A stretch of 64,000 nucleotides of DNA from positions 124,001-188,000 of the forward strand of contig NZ_CP097384.1 of assembly GCF_024584705.1 (NCBI RefSeq). The letters run 5' to 3'. Position 1 is the first letter of the stretch; each line of letters starts with the position of its first letter. Positions 29,201 to 37,717 of the stretch are shown piece after piece. Source of the DNA: Blastopirellula sp. J2-11. Its GTDB lineage: Bacteria > Planctomycetota > Planctomycetia > Pirellulales > Pirellulaceae. Below the pieces are notes generated by a model, which saw only the letters and a list, made by a program, of their open reading frames with translations, ran no database searches and was not told the origin of the DNA. A program made the position numbers and the translations under genes.

Positions 29201-32147
29201 AAATCCCATTGACGTTCAGAATTGATTCATAGTTCACGTTTGAACTGCTGAGTCGTCCCGTTGAGTGAATAAAGAGAGTTCCTTCCTCTGTCCCATCCGT
29301 CCGCCAGAGTCCGACTTCGTTGTTATTATTATTCGCGATGAAATAAACAGCGTCGCCTAGTCGAATGAAATCCTCTGGTTGGGAGTTCGGGAAGCTGCCG
29401 TGGTCCAGCAGATCTTTGATCAGATAGGCGTCTGATTTCGCGCTTACGGCCAAATCGAATGTCGTGAATCCACTGCTGCCGTCGCCGTACTGCACCGTGA
29501 TCGTGATTGTTTGCACCGGCTGTTGAGGAACGTCATGCCACGCCCAAAACCAGGTTCCGTCTCCTTTGTCGATGACCGTTCCCTGGGACGCAGAGAGATA
29601 CGCAAATTGTCCGTTGGGACTATAGAACGTTCCAGAATTAGATGCAGTCGATCCAGCGACGAACTGAAGTGACAAGTTGTTAACTTCGATCACTGGCGAA
29701 ACGGGATCGACAATCAGCGAAAAGGAAAACTCGGAGCCGGAGTTCTGCTCGTCGTAAAGACGTACATGGACCCTATCAGAACCGGGTTCTATTTGTGAAG
29801 TGTCGAAACTCCAACTCCACGTTCCGTCATCGTGGATAACAATGTCGCCAATCGAAGCGGTCCCGAAAACGGTATCGGCCGCGACATCGCTATAGGTCCC
29901 ACTAGTAACCGCGACCATTCCTTGCATCACGGTGACGTTGGGCTGGAGATTGGTGACGCTTGGAGCTTGGTTATGGACGACGAGCGCAAAGCTGATGCTC
30001 GATTGATGACCCCCGTCGACTGCATTAATCGTCACTGTCTGCGTATCATCCGGGCCGTCGAGCGTCGTATAGCTCCAACTCCACGTGCCGTCTTTGTTGT
30101 CTGTGACGACGCCGACAGACGCCGTTAGTTCGACGTCGCCGCCAAGAGCATGGCCAAAACGTCCGCCATTCTCGGCGGTGGAACCTTCGTTCACGATTAT
30201 GCCGTCGCTATCGTCAACCGAGATGATCGGGATCGCTGAATCGAGTACCAGCGAGCGGGTCGCGATTTGACCATCCGTATCGATGACGCGCAGCGAGATA
30301 TTCGCGACTCCTAGCGTCGCTAACTCGGTCAGCGAAATCGACGAGAGCAGTCCGCTTGCATTGTCGTAGCGACCGTCGCCGTCCAGGTCCCAATCGAATT
30401 GCAACTCACTCAATGAGTCCAGCAGATCATAGGTTCCCAACGCGCTGAGCAGGATGCTTTGCCCGTCTTCACTGAGCTGAATCGGTTGGAGCGTGATTAC
30501 CGGCGGCGTATCGAGCTGGACGACGTATGGTTCGCGATCGAACTGCGCGGTCTCGATGCCCATGATTAGCGTTCCATCTGGGCCTTCGATTGGGAGCGGC
30601 GTTCCGCTTTCTAGCGCCAGAAAACTGTTAATGCGGGTTGTTCCCTCCGGCGTTCCATCCGTACGCCAAGTTTGAAATCCGAGCGTGGGATCATAGCCGC
30701 GAAAGTAGAGTGCCCCTTCGTTTGCTATCGCAAGGGCCTGAGTGACAGTCCCTGATTGAAAGGAGGCGAGGAGGGTCGTATCGCTGGTCGATTCGCTAAC
30801 TTTCCAAAGCTTGTTGCTCCCTCCGATATCGTATGAATCAACGGAAACGTAGAGCTCGCCGTTGAGCTTCGCTATAGCAACCAAGTTGCCGCCACCGTCC
30901 CCGAAGGCGCCCGAGATCGCTCTTGTTCCGGACGGCGTACCGTCAGTGGTCCAAAGTTGGTTCGCGTCTTGATAGTAAATCTGTCCATCAATATTGCTCA
31001 GATTTCGACCCTGCACAGGCACGTCGTCGTCAACGGTGCTGCGATAGAGCAGGGACGTTTCTCCGGTGTCCCCATCGGCCACTCGAATGAAGCCATCGAA
31101 GCCGACGAAATAAACGACATCGCCGCTGGCGATCGGATTGTAGGCCCTCTGGGATCTGTCATCTGGGAAGAGATCGGTGAGTCTCTTAGTCCCTTCAGGG
31201 GTTCCGTCGGTTCGCCACAATTCGTTGCCATGAACACCATCGTTGGCGCTAAAAAAGAGATAATGATCGGTCGCCGTCAGATCATAGATTTCGGTTCCAG
31301 TTGATCCCGGATTGATGTCAGCAACCAGGTGGGTTCCTTCCGCAGTTCCGTTGGAGACCCATAACTCTTGACCGTGAACTCCGTCATCCACATTGAAATA
31401 GAACAAATCCCCTACGACGGCAATTTCAACAATGGAAATGGGGGGATTGCTTGTGGAAAAATCAAACACGGATACCGTTCCTTCCTCTGTCCCGTTCGAT
31501 TTCCAGAGGTCGTAACTTGGATTGTCTCCAGCGATCCGAAAGTAGTAAAGTTCGCCCTTGAATTCGATCAGGTTTTCAAAGGAGGCCGTTGTCGACTCAA
31601 TGATCGTCGTCCCGGCCCCAGTTCCGTCAGTTTTCCAAAGCGTAACGGGATACTGGCTCGGATAAGAGGTGAAATAAACCTCGTCGCCAACTCGCACAAA
31701 TTGCGAGATGGTATTAATTCCATCGCCTGGCTCCGTATCGTGAAGCAATTGAAAGTCAGTGCTCTTCACCGTCAGCTCAAACGTCAGCGTCGTCATATCA
31801 TCATCCGCGGTGATCGTAACCGTTTGCGAATCGCTCACCTGGACATCGCCCAACGTCCAGAACCAGGTTCCGTCGTCGTTCTGGTTGATCGTACCGACCG
31901 ACGCCGACAGTGTGACCGCTCCGGTGAACGTTCCGCAATTGCTGGCAGTCGACTCGGTCGCGTAGACGAGCGTCGCGGCGTCTACCGTGATCGTGGGCGC
32001 CGCAGCTTCCCCTTCCAGCCGATCGGCTTGCAGCAGCGTGTCCGCCGCCAGCATTGCGCGCACTTCGAGCTGTTCCGCCGCGAGGGTCAACACAGTGCGT
32101 TTATGAGAGCGATGTACACGATGCGACGTAGACGTTGATTTCGGCAT
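26208..32147 (-). CDS. Giant secreted ELWxxDGT-repeat protein with dockerin-type repeats
   Basis: The predicted protein has 1979 residues. The N-terminus carries LEVRAMLAAD (about 28-37), as in the protein at 12152. Two large modules follow, each with an Ig-like domain, a propeller of ELWxxDGTxxGT repeats (about 155-545 and 975-1385; twelve clear copies in total, such as ELWRTDGTPEGT and ELWKSDGTAEGT) and a WDLDGDG block. Six Ig-like repeats share DGTW(S/F)W. A cohesin/carbohydrate-binding-like domain precedes dockerin-type repeats at about 1770-1836 (DVDDDGSVSLIDLTYLIRKIG, DFDRNGAVSLVDLTYLIRNIG). The C-terminus is acidic and helical. Probably a surface or matrix protein. No strong ribosome binding site. 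Confidence 0.88.
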   Translation of the reverse strand: MPKSTSTSHRVHRSHKRTVLTLAAEQLEVRAMLAADTLLQADRLEGEAAAPTITVDAATLVYATESTASNCGTFTGAVTLSASVGTINQNDDGTWFWTLGDVQVSDSQTVTITADDDMTTLTFELTVKSTDFQLLHDTEPGDGINTISQFVRVGDEVYFTSYPSQYPVTLWKTDGTGAGTTIIESTTASFENLIEFKGELYYFRIAGDNPSYDLWKSNGTEEGTVSVFDFSTSNPPISIVEIAVVGDLFYFNVDDGVHGQELWVSNGTAEGTHLVADINPGSTGTEIYDLTATDHYLFFSANDGVHGNELWRTDGTPEGTKRLTDLFPDDRSQRAYNPIASGDVVYFVGFDGFIRVADGDTGETSLLYRSTVDDDVPVQGRNLSNIDGQIYYQDANQLWTTDGTPSGTRAISGAFGDGGGNLVAIAKLNGELYVSVDSYDIGGSNKLWKVSESTSDTTLLASFQSGTVTQALAIANEGALYFRGYDPTLGFQTWRTDGTPEGTTRINSFLALESGTPLPIEGPDGTLIMGIETAQFDREPYVVQLDTPPVITLQPIQLSEDGQSILLSALGTYDLLDSLSELQFDWDLDGDGRYDNASGLLSSISLTELATLGVANISLRVIDTDGQIATRSLVLDSAIPIISVDDSDGIIVNEGSTAENGGRFGHALGGDVELTASVGVVTDNKDGTWSWSYTTLDGPDDTQTVTINAVDGGHQSSISFALVVHNQAPSVTNLQPNVTVMQGMVAVTSGTYSDVAADTVFGTASIGDIVIHDDGTWSWSFDTSQIEPGSDRVHVRLYDEQNSGSEFSFSLIVDPVSPVIEVNNLSLQFVAGSTASNSGTFYSPNGQFAYLSASQGTVIDKGDGTWFWAWHDVPQQPVQTITITVQYGDGSSGFTTFDLAVSAKSDAYLIKDLLDHGSFPNSQPEDFIRLGDAVYFIANNNNNEVGLWRTDGTEEGTLFIHSTGRLSSSNVNYESILNVNGILYFVTFEQGVTTLWISDGTTEGTRSIAEFDSPINYLTVVNGEVFFAADDGLHGFELWKSNGTDVGTVMVADINPYGSSNLFQLAAVNGVLVFTAENGVHGKQIWKSDGSSAGTMPLTELESEISLDFPVNVDGILYFPTLGSSHGYELWKSDGTAEGTGLAFDIVPGEEPSHPNRLRSIDGTFYFQATTPEHGTQLWKLNPASGQVVRLTDFAATPDERIYPLVSFQGDVYFFREFYDASTKQFYRPTELWKISGATGAATVVAQVSSGGLPLRYNVPYELDGKLYFHGYDEVAGSELWMTDGTPEGTVQITDLAQSGLIRRFIHFEDKFIFAASEGYRGVEPYAFNLTSGPVAKIADPRGSDNRQNILLSAFGSYDFQDPVADLQFAWDLDGDGIYDDAVGINPSLSIAEWELPPSWWIGLLVTNSRGISATAAQVVDTQSPYVSVDQIQVQVNLNESVINSGEFGSLQGESVTLSASLGDVVDNGDGTWSWSYTAPTSGPSRHHTVVITADDGFEQSQITFDLFEQNPRPVIEIIDGSHFVLQGDTAIASGTYSDASAAVISMTASIGDLVDHGDGTWSWSYVVPLDAVGTVLVRFSASDADGATTTRFFSPHVTPISAAYITINNSPAATDESGEVQILPADLIQISEWDSFTVNVWVRRDESRTDQLTNVSMNLHYNNARFQLDSFTPSSGVGLLEVSDTSDMLEINANQFDLGDDLVGELLLIGSFRFRPGPESAIANDIEGNYPESFDLEFSLTDVQTKTDIFGEVPGQQVGAPTTQLQVVPYDVDDDGSVSLIDLTYLIRKIGTPVATDPKAYKFDFDRNGAVSLVDLTYLIRNIGKNAYNGGQIQFPKYYQPPVSPLETEALVAQTESVTPAASSSLLEAEEIPPSEPVSPPPNNEEANLDAAFGTLGSLIDCWESSTDDNEVQENFEQAISFAHTQWRPDYVPDWVLQESAVADCVVEHAVELIEELAEEFPRLDQFFDRLKSRFEDR

Positions 32148-32426
32148 TATTTGAGAGGTCCGCTGTTGCTTTGGGCAAGTTGGAACTGGACGATTGGGTC
32201 CAAGCGTTGTCAGGAAAGGCAGGGCAGCCGGGCTTGGCGGAAATGCGTAAAGTCGCGATTAACATGGGTGGTGGAGGACCACCCCCATTGGGCCGGCTCC
32301 GATACTACCCGAACACTTTACCCAATTCAACTATCTTTGATCCTTTCCTGCCGGCTTTTAACCATTCCGAATTCACGGTACATTAACGACTTACGCTAGA
32401 CCGACGTCGCCTGTATCTTGGCGGCG

Positions 32427-32503
32427 ATCCCGGCCTTCGGGATTGCCCGACAGGTCATCGCGAGCCGCCTTGGGGCTCGGTCAGCCGCTTGAGTGCGGCC
32501 TGT
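32427..32503 (+). promoter_or_regulatory. Structured leader of dihydroorotase gene (candidate)
   Basis: Three stems can form: ATCCCG/CGGGAT (32427-32432/32438-32443), CGAGCC/GGCTCG (32461-32466/32474-32479) and CCGC/GCGG (32485-32488/32495-32498). The latter two are enclosed by ACAGG/CCTGT (32450-32454/32499-32503), giving a three-way junction about 100 bases before the start codon. The wider region 32148-32599 holds no gene. Whether it is transcribed or regulatory is inference. Confidence 0.35.
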
Positions 32504-32599
32504 TATCTCGAATCTTTCTCCGTCTCTGGCGCCGCGACTGTCTTGTCGTCGCCGAAGTGATTGGAACGCCCGCGGCCCTTTGCGGCCTGAGGAAATAGC

Positions 32600-33934
32600 A
32601 TGAAAACGCTGATTAAGAACGCCACTGTGATGCTTCCCGATGGTCCGTCGAAAACGTCGGTCTTGTTGGATGGGGCGACCATCGTTGAGATCGATCCGGC
32701 CGAAACGGTCGAAGCGGATGAAACCGTCTACGCCTACGGCATGCATCTGCTGCCGGGCGTGATCGACGCCCATGTTCACATGCGCGATCCCGGCGGCACC
32801 GATAAAGAAGACCTGCGCACCGGCAGCATGGCGGCGGCCAAAGGGGGCGTGACGACCATTCTGGACATGCCCAACACCAGTCCGGGCACGGTTTCGCAAA
32901 AGCTGCTGGAAGAAAAGCTGACGCTGGCTTCGGTCAAGAGCATCGTCAATTACGGCTTTTTCATCGGCGCTACGCTCGACAACATCGGCGAGTTGAAAAA
33001 GGCGAAGCGGACTCCCGGCATCAAGATCTACATGGGAAGCACCACCGGCGATCTCTTCTTGAAAGATCCGGCGATGCTGGAAGCGATCTTCGCCGAGACG
33101 AAGTTGCCGATCGCCGTCCATGCCGAAGACGAAAACATCATCACGAAGAACTTTGAAGAGTTCGGGCTGACCCGCAATGTGGTCGATCACTCGCGGATTC
33201 GCACTCCAGAGGCCGAAGCGTCGGCGGTTCGCAAAGCGGTCGCGCTGGCGAAAGAGTACAAGCACCGGCTCCATCTTTGTCATATGTCGTCGGCGTTGGC
33301 TTTGGCCGAGTTTGAAGACCACGCCGACCTGGTGACCGCCGAAGTGACGCCGCATCACCTGCTGCTGAACGAATCAGACTATATGAATCTGGGAACGCTA
33401 GCCCAGATGAACCCGGCCCTCAAATCGGCGGCGGATAACGCGGCTCTGTTGCAAGCGCTGTTGGACGATCAAATTCAGATTGTCGCGACCGACCACGCGC
33501 CGCATCGTTACGAAGACAAGTGCCAGCGTTATCCGGATAGCCCGTCCGGCGTTCCCGGCGTCGAAACGTCGTTGCCGCTAATGTTGGATCTGGTTGCGAA
33601 AGAAAAATGCACGCTGGAAGATGTGGTTCACTGGATGTGCGAAGGCCCGGCGCTGGTCTGGGACATCATGGAAAAAGGCCGCATCGAAGTGGGCTATGAC
33701 GCCGACCTGGTCTTGGTCGACATGAACAAGACGATGGCGATTCGTGGACCGCACATGCAGACCAAGTGCCGGTGGACCCCGTTTGAAGGTCGCGAAGTAA
33801 CCGGCTGGCCGGTGCGTACCTGGGTTTGCGGGAAAGAAGTCTATCGCGAAGGGGAGTTCGACGTCTCGCGCCCCGGCATCGAAGTGATGTTCGAGCACTC
33901 GCGCGGCGGCTATTGGGCCGGCATCGACGGCTAA
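32600..33934 (+). CDS. pyrC: Dihydroorotase
   Basis: The predicted protein has 444 residues in the amidohydrolase fold, with high similarity to class I dihydroorotases, which cyclise N-carbamoyl-aspartate in pyrimidine synthesis. Metal-site motifs: DAHVHMRDPG (His58, His60), GGVTTILDMPNT, IKIYMGSTTGDLFL (its Lys is a candidate carboxylated ligand), HAEDE, HLCHMSS and the catalytic Asp in VATDHAPH. The late PSGVPGVETSLPLML and YDADLVLVDMN also fit. An allantoinase or hydantoinase is the alternative, but MPNT and GVPGVE favour dihydroorotase. GAGGAA precedes the ATG. Confidence 0.92.
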   Translation: MKTLIKNATVMLPDGPSKTSVLLDGATIVEIDPAETVEADETVYAYGMHLLPGVIDAHVHMRDPGGTDKEDLRTGSMAAAKGGVTTILDMPNTSPGTVSQKLLEEKLTLASVKSIVNYGFFIGATLDNIGELKKAKRTPGIKIYMGSTTGDLFLKDPAMLEAIFAETKLPIAVHAEDENIITKNFEEFGLTRNVVDHSRIRTPEAEASAVRKAVALAKEYKHRLHLCHMSSALALAEFEDHADLVTAEVTPHHLLLNESDYMNLGTLAQMNPALKSAADNAALLQALLDDQIQIVATDHAPHRYEDKCQRYPDSPSGVPGVETSLPLMLDLVAKEKCTLEDVVHWMCEGPALVWDIMEKGRIEVGYDADLVLVDMNKTMAIRGPHMQTKCRWTPFEGREVTGWPVRTWVCGKEVYREGEFDVSRPGIEVMFEHSRGGYWAGIDG

Positions 33935-33960
33935 GCTTCAGCAATCACGCGATACTAAAT

Positions 33961-33994
33961 CGCCGGCCACTAGGTCGGCGTTTTTTGTTTCTTG
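33961..33994 (+). terminator. Intrinsic terminator of pyrC with TTTGTTTCTTG tail
   Basis: An 8-bp stem CGCCGGCC / GGTCGGCG with one wobble and a 4-base loop is followed by TTTTTTGTTTCTTG. It lies 27 bases after the stop. Confidence 0.85.
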
Positions 33995-34025
33995 GCGCGC
34001 CGTCTCCAGAAAAAGGGGGGCAGAA

Positions 34026-34499
34026 TTACTTCCCATCGCGCCTCCAGCTGGGGATTGAACGATTGGCTTCGGCCTTCGGAGCGATCATGCCGGGACGCGA
34101 GGGTCCGCGGTAGAGACGCGATTCGGCCCGCTCGGTCGCCGTTAAGCGGGGCAGGGGACGCGTCGAGCGATAGTAACGCTCTAGACCGAGCTTTGGTTGC
34201 GTGTATCCGCGCAGCGTTTGGGAAGGCAACGGGAAGCCGTTGGGGAACGTGGCGTCCGCACTGCGACGATAAGGCAAGATCGGCAGTTTGCCGGCCGAGT
34301 CGAGACCTTGATCGAGCAGGTATTGATCGATCGCAGGGCGCCGCGTCACGCCACTATAAAGTGAACCATATAAGTACCGTTCGCGTGAAGACAACCGTCG
34401 CAGCGCCGGAGTCGATGGAGCGGTATCACGAGGCAACTCTTGCGCGATCGCCGGTAAGGCGAACAGCAGCGAACCGATCAGTGCGATCCCATAATTCAT
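34026..34499 (-). CDS. Small exported hypothetical protein
   Basis: The predicted protein has 157 residues with a clear signal peptide, MNYGIALIGSLLFALPAIAQ, cleaved after about residue 20. GGGAG lies about 7 bases before ATG 34499, favouring it over a frame 8 codons longer. The mature part is rich in Arg, Pro, Leu and Tyr (RRLSSRERYLYGSLYSG, LERYYRSTRPLPRL) with no cysteine and no recognised domain; it is basic and may bind a surface polymer, though that is inference. It lies downstream of the lipoprotein gene at 34555 on the same strand, 55 bases apart. Confidence 0.7.
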   Translation of the reverse strand: MNYGIALIGSLLFALPAIAQELPRDTAPSTPALRRLSSRERYLYGSLYSGVTRRPAIDQYLLDQGLDSAGKLPILPYRRSADATFPNGFPLPSQTLRGYTQPKLGLERYYRSTRPLPRLTATERAESRLYRGPSRPGMIAPKAEANRSIPSWRRDGK

Positions 34500-34554
34500 C
34501 AATGCTCTCCCTATTCGAAGCATAGGGAAACTGGCGGCGAAGGCAAATCCAACG

Positions 34555-36048
34555 TTACTTCGATTGCTCGCGTACGTGGATTTCGACCTCTCCGATATTA
34601 TCCGCCAGTTGACCCGGATTATCGTTCACTTTCATGTACAACGTCGCCGTCAGCGGTGGGGTCAACGTGCGGTGATTGCCGACGGTCTCGTACATCGTCA
34701 GCGGCGAAGCGGCGGGGCCGTTCCAGTCGTCAGGGCGGAGCCCGCACAGCAACTCTCCTAGCGGCCGACCGTTGAAATAGTGGAGCGTGATCCCGTTCGG
34801 TTCGCTGGGCCACTCCGGGTTTTGTTTCAGCAGGTATCGCCCTTGGGCGACGATCTCGTAAGTTTTGCCAACTTCCAGCAGAATACCGGTCGATTGCCAA
34901 CCGCGATTGGACTGAATGAACGCCGTCGCAGTGTCTCCAGACAAGGGCTTGCCGGGCGCGTAGACAATTTGGTTGCGAGGAAAGTCATAGCCATAGTCGG
35001 CGTTGGCGACAAACATCTGCCAACCTTCGTCGATCAGCGGCCATTGGTCGCCGAGCGATTCTTTGAACCGGCGGTTCATGTCATAGCCGAGCCGGACATA
35101 TTCCTGCAGCTTGCGGAACTGATCATGCGTGCGCGGATCGTTTTCTAAATAGTTCACCGCGCCCCAGCACCAGCCGTAAGGGTTGTTTTGCAAGTGAGCG
35201 TCGGCCGGATAGTTCATCACGTCGTCTAGCGTTTTCCCCTGGCTCGCTGCGAAGTCATCGCGGATGATTTTAATCCGTCCCCACATCGGCATCTCTTCTT
35301 TGGAAGCCGGAATAACGCCGACTGTCAGCTTGCCGTCGCGCCAATAGTGGGTGCCGAAATACTCTGCAATCCCTTCTGAGTACCAGGGTGGCCCTCCGCC
35401 GCCGAACATGCGTTCCATCAGCGCGTGCGTTCCCTCGTGCAGCAGCAGATGTCGTCGATATTGGGAGCTCGGTTGATCGCGTAGCCAGAACGCATCGCCG
35501 CGCGAATAGCCGTGCAAAAATTTGGGTAAATTGGCCGGGACGAGTTCGGCCGCAATAAACGGCGCTTCGCGCGACATCAAGCAAGCCTTCACGCGCCAAT
35601 CGGCGTACTTTGCGGGATCGATTTGGAAGTAGTCGCACCAGAGAGGAAACACCGCGTCAAACACTTCTGGCAATTCGTCCACTTCCGGCGACGAGGGCAA
35701 GTCGGTCACCAGGGTTAGGTGCTTCCCTTGCAACTGTCGTAGACCATTGGCGGCCAGTTTTGCCGGATCAATGGTGAATTCGACATACGGATCGGTCGGC
35801 GCCGCGCGAAAGCGCTCGGCGGCGCCGTCGTTATTCATGAACTGGTTCAACACCGCGACCGAGCCGTCATCCTCTTTTTTCACAGGCTCCATCTTCGCCC
35901 GTTTCACCGGCTCCGTTGGCTTCGGCGTTTCGACAGGCTTTTCTGCGGTGGGCGACTGCGCCGGTGCGACTTGCGCCGTGGCAGCCGGTTGCTCGCTTGA
36001 TCCGCAGCCGAGCACTAATAGCAGCATGCCAAACAGCAACCATCGCAT
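34555..36048 (-). CDS. Putative zinc-metallopeptidase lipoprotein
   Basis: The predicted protein has 497 residues. ATG 36048 opens a lipoprotein signal (MRWLLFGMLLLVLGC) with lipidated Cys15, followed by a Pro/Glu/Lys-rich linker (about 20-65). The central domain carries HEGTH at 204-208 and, 16 residues on, WYSEGIAEYFGTH, where Glu225 is the probable third zinc ligand; this is the gluzincin arrangement of DUF1570/peptidase-MA-like proteins. The C-terminal 150 residues form a separate beta-rich domain (GWQSTGILLEVGKTYEIVAQGRYLL). It is likely anchored in the envelope, facing the periplasm or surface. Substrate unknown. Confidence 0.82.
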   Translation of the reverse strand: MRWLLFGMLLLVLGCGSSEQPAATAQVAPAQSPTAEKPVETPKPTEPVKRAKMEPVKKEDDGSVAVLNQFMNNDGAAERFRAAPTDPYVEFTIDPAKLAANGLRQLQGKHLTLVTDLPSSPEVDELPEVFDAVFPLWCDYFQIDPAKYADWRVKACLMSREAPFIAAELVPANLPKFLHGYSRGDAFWLRDQPSSQYRRHLLLHEGTHALMERMFGGGGPPWYSEGIAEYFGTHYWRDGKLTVGVIPASKEEMPMWGRIKIIRDDFAASQGKTLDDVMNYPADAHLQNNPYGWCWGAVNYLENDPRTHDQFRKLQEYVRLGYDMNRRFKESLGDQWPLIDEGWQMFVANADYGYDFPRNQIVYAPGKPLSGDTATAFIQSNRGWQSTGILLEVGKTYEIVAQGRYLLKQNPEWPSEPNGITLHYFNGRPLGELLCGLRPDDWNGPAASPLTMYETVGNHRTLTPPLTATLYMKVNDNPGQLADNIGEVEIHVREQSK

Positions 36049-36158
36049 CGCGTGATCCTTGGGCGATCGGAGTATCCAGGGCCTGGCGGATTGGGCCCGG
36101 CAGAAATTGTCATTCATTCTTGCTATTCTAGACCGAAACTCTTTTGCCCGCAGGAATA

Positions 36159-36632
36159 ATGCCAGAGACGATGTCCGCTCTCTCCGATTCTGTCGTTCGT
36201 CGTCCCTGGTCGCATGCGGTCGCAGGGGGGATTTCGCTCATTGGCGCCCTCATCTGCGGACTCGATTGGCCCGATTTTCCGCAAAATCTGCAGCATTTGT
36301 CGGCGGCAGGGGTCTTTGCGTGGGGGGTGGCCGTTATTTTTCAGCTCGTTGTTTCGGCAGGACACTTGCGGGTCGCGATTCTCGACTGGCAAGCTCTCCA
36401 GGCGCCCCCGCAGTACGAGCGGCGGAACGCAAGTCTGTGGATCGTGGTGCAGGCCATCGTGCTCGTGATGATCGGCGTGTTGGTTTTATTGGGCCGCAAT
36501 TCGATTCTGCTCATGGCCGACCAGAATGAGATTTTGTCCGCACTGTCGGCCAGCAGCGTGGTGTCGCTGTTGGTGTGGGGAATGCGTAGAAGATCGTTTG
36601 CGGCGGTGGAAGCGGAGAGAGTTACGAGATGA
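36159..36632 (+). CDS. Four-helix membrane protein, function unknown
   Basis: The predicted protein has 157 residues and four transmembrane helices (AVAGGISLIGALICGL, GVFAWGVAVIFQLVVSAG, LWIVVQAIVLVMIGVLVLLG, ILSALSASSVVSLLVWGM). The ATG at 36159 follows AGGA closely; an ATG at 36171 is also possible. Its stop overlaps the start of the solute-binding lipoprotein gene by four bases, so the two are translationally coupled. No family is recognised; it is not an ABC permease by size or pattern. Confidence 0.65.
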   Translation: MPETMSALSDSVVRRPWSHAVAGGISLIGALICGLDWPDFPQNLQHLSAAGVFAWGVAVIFQLVVSAGHLRVAILDWQALQAPPQYERRNASLWIVVQAIVLVMIGVLVLLGRNSILLMADQNEILSALSASSVVSLLVWGMRRRSFAAVEAERVTR

Positions 36633-37708
36633 GCCGAGAAAAGCGGAAAGCGGAAAGCGGAGAGCGGGGGACGATCTTCACCCCCATCGCAGGAAGCGCG
36701 GTAAGCTTTGTCGGCTGGGCGGCGCTGGCGATATTGCTTGTCGGCTGTCGGTTTGGATCAGACAACGAAGCGGTGGTTTACGTCGCGCTGGACCGTGAAT
36801 TCTCGGAGCCCCATTTTCTCGCCTTCGAAGCAGCGACAGGCGTTCACATCGCCGCTAAGTATGATACCGAAGCGAACAAGACGGTCGGCCTGACGGCGGC
36901 GCTGATGGCCGAGCAAGAGCGTCCTCGCTGTGATGTTTTTTGGAACAACGAAGTTCTAAATACTCTTCGGCTAGAGAAGGCGGGTTTGCTGCAAGCGTAT
37001 GTGCCTGCGAACGCCGCTGATTTTCCGGCCGAGTTTCGTGCTCCCGACGGAACCTGGCACGGCTTCGCTAGTCGAGCTCGAGTACTACTCGTGAATACCG
37101 ACCTATTGAACGAGGGAGAACGTCCTGATTCGATTCGTGACCTGGTCGATCCAAAGTGGCAGGGGAAGTGCGGTTTCGCCAAGCCGCTGTTCGGAACAAC
37201 CGCGACGCACGCGGCGGTCCTCTTTTCGGTTTGGAACGACGCCGAAGCGAAGGCCTTTTTCACGCAGCTGAAAGAGAACGCGCGGATGTTTCCCGGCAAT
37301 AAGCAAGTCGCCGTTGCCGTTGGCAATGGACAAATTGCGTTTGGTCTAACCGACACCGACGATGCGATGGGAGAACTGCGCAGTGGTTCGCCGGTGGCGA
37401 TCGTCTATCCCGATCAAGGGGTAGGGGAGTTGGGAACGCTTTACATACCGAACACGTTGGCGATCTTACGAGATTGTCCGCATCCCGAAAAAGCTCAGCA
37501 GCTGGTCGACTATTTGCTGCAACCAGCGGTCGAAACGGCGTTGGCGGCGGGGCCGAGCGCCCAGATCCCGCTAAATACCAAAGTCAATGCGCCGGCGCAA
37601 GTCGAGACGCCGCAGACCAAGCGAGCGATGCAGGTTGATTTTCACGCGGCGGCCGATAAGTGGGAGGCGGCCGCTAATTTTCTGACCCCACTTTTCCTGA
37701 GCCAATAA
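36629..37708 (+). CDS. Iron(III)-type solute-binding lipoprotein (orphan)
   Basis: The predicted protein has 359 residues. The lipobox ILLVGC places the lipidated Cys at 40 after an unusually long basic N-terminus. The mature part is a periplasmic binding protein of the Fbp/thiamine-like class: VVYVALDREFSEPHFLAFEAATG, CDVFWNNEV, RARVLLVNTDLL, SIRDLVDPKWQGKCGFAKPLFGTTATH, VGNGQIAFGLTDTDDA and LYIPNTLAILRDCPHPEKAQQLVDYLL. It probably captures ferric iron or a small organic ligand. No ABC permease or ATPase gene is adjacent; the neighbours are a small membrane protein and a DUF2254 protein. The first codons include a GGAAAGC tandem repeat in the DNA. Confidence 0.85.
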   Translation: MSREKRKAESGERGTIFTPIAGSAVSFVGWAALAILLVGCRFGSDNEAVVYVALDREFSEPHFLAFEAATGVHIAAKYDTEANKTVGLTAALMAEQERPRCDVFWNNEVLNTLRLEKAGLLQAYVPANAADFPAEFRAPDGTWHGFASRARVLLVNTDLLNEGERPDSIRDLVDPKWQGKCGFAKPLFGTTATHAAVLFSVWNDAEAKAFFTQLKENARMFPGNKQVAVAVGNGQIAFGLTDTDDAMGELRSGSPVAIVYPDQGVGELGTLYIPNTLAILRDCPHPEKAQQLVDYLLQPAVETALAAGPSAQIPLNTKVNAPAQVETPQTKRAMQVDFHAAADKWEAAANFLTPLFLSQ

Positions 37709-37717
37709 GATCATTTT

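Noticed and set aside
32396-33358. 320-codon minus-strand frame opposite dihydroorotase
   Set aside because: It is antisense to a clear amidohydrolase; the translation is His/Arg-rich, as expected for a reverse frame.
36639-36668. GGAAAGC-type tandem repeat as a mobile or CRISPR-like element
   Set aside because: Only a few short imperfect units inside the start of a lipoprotein gene; simple slippage repeat is enough.
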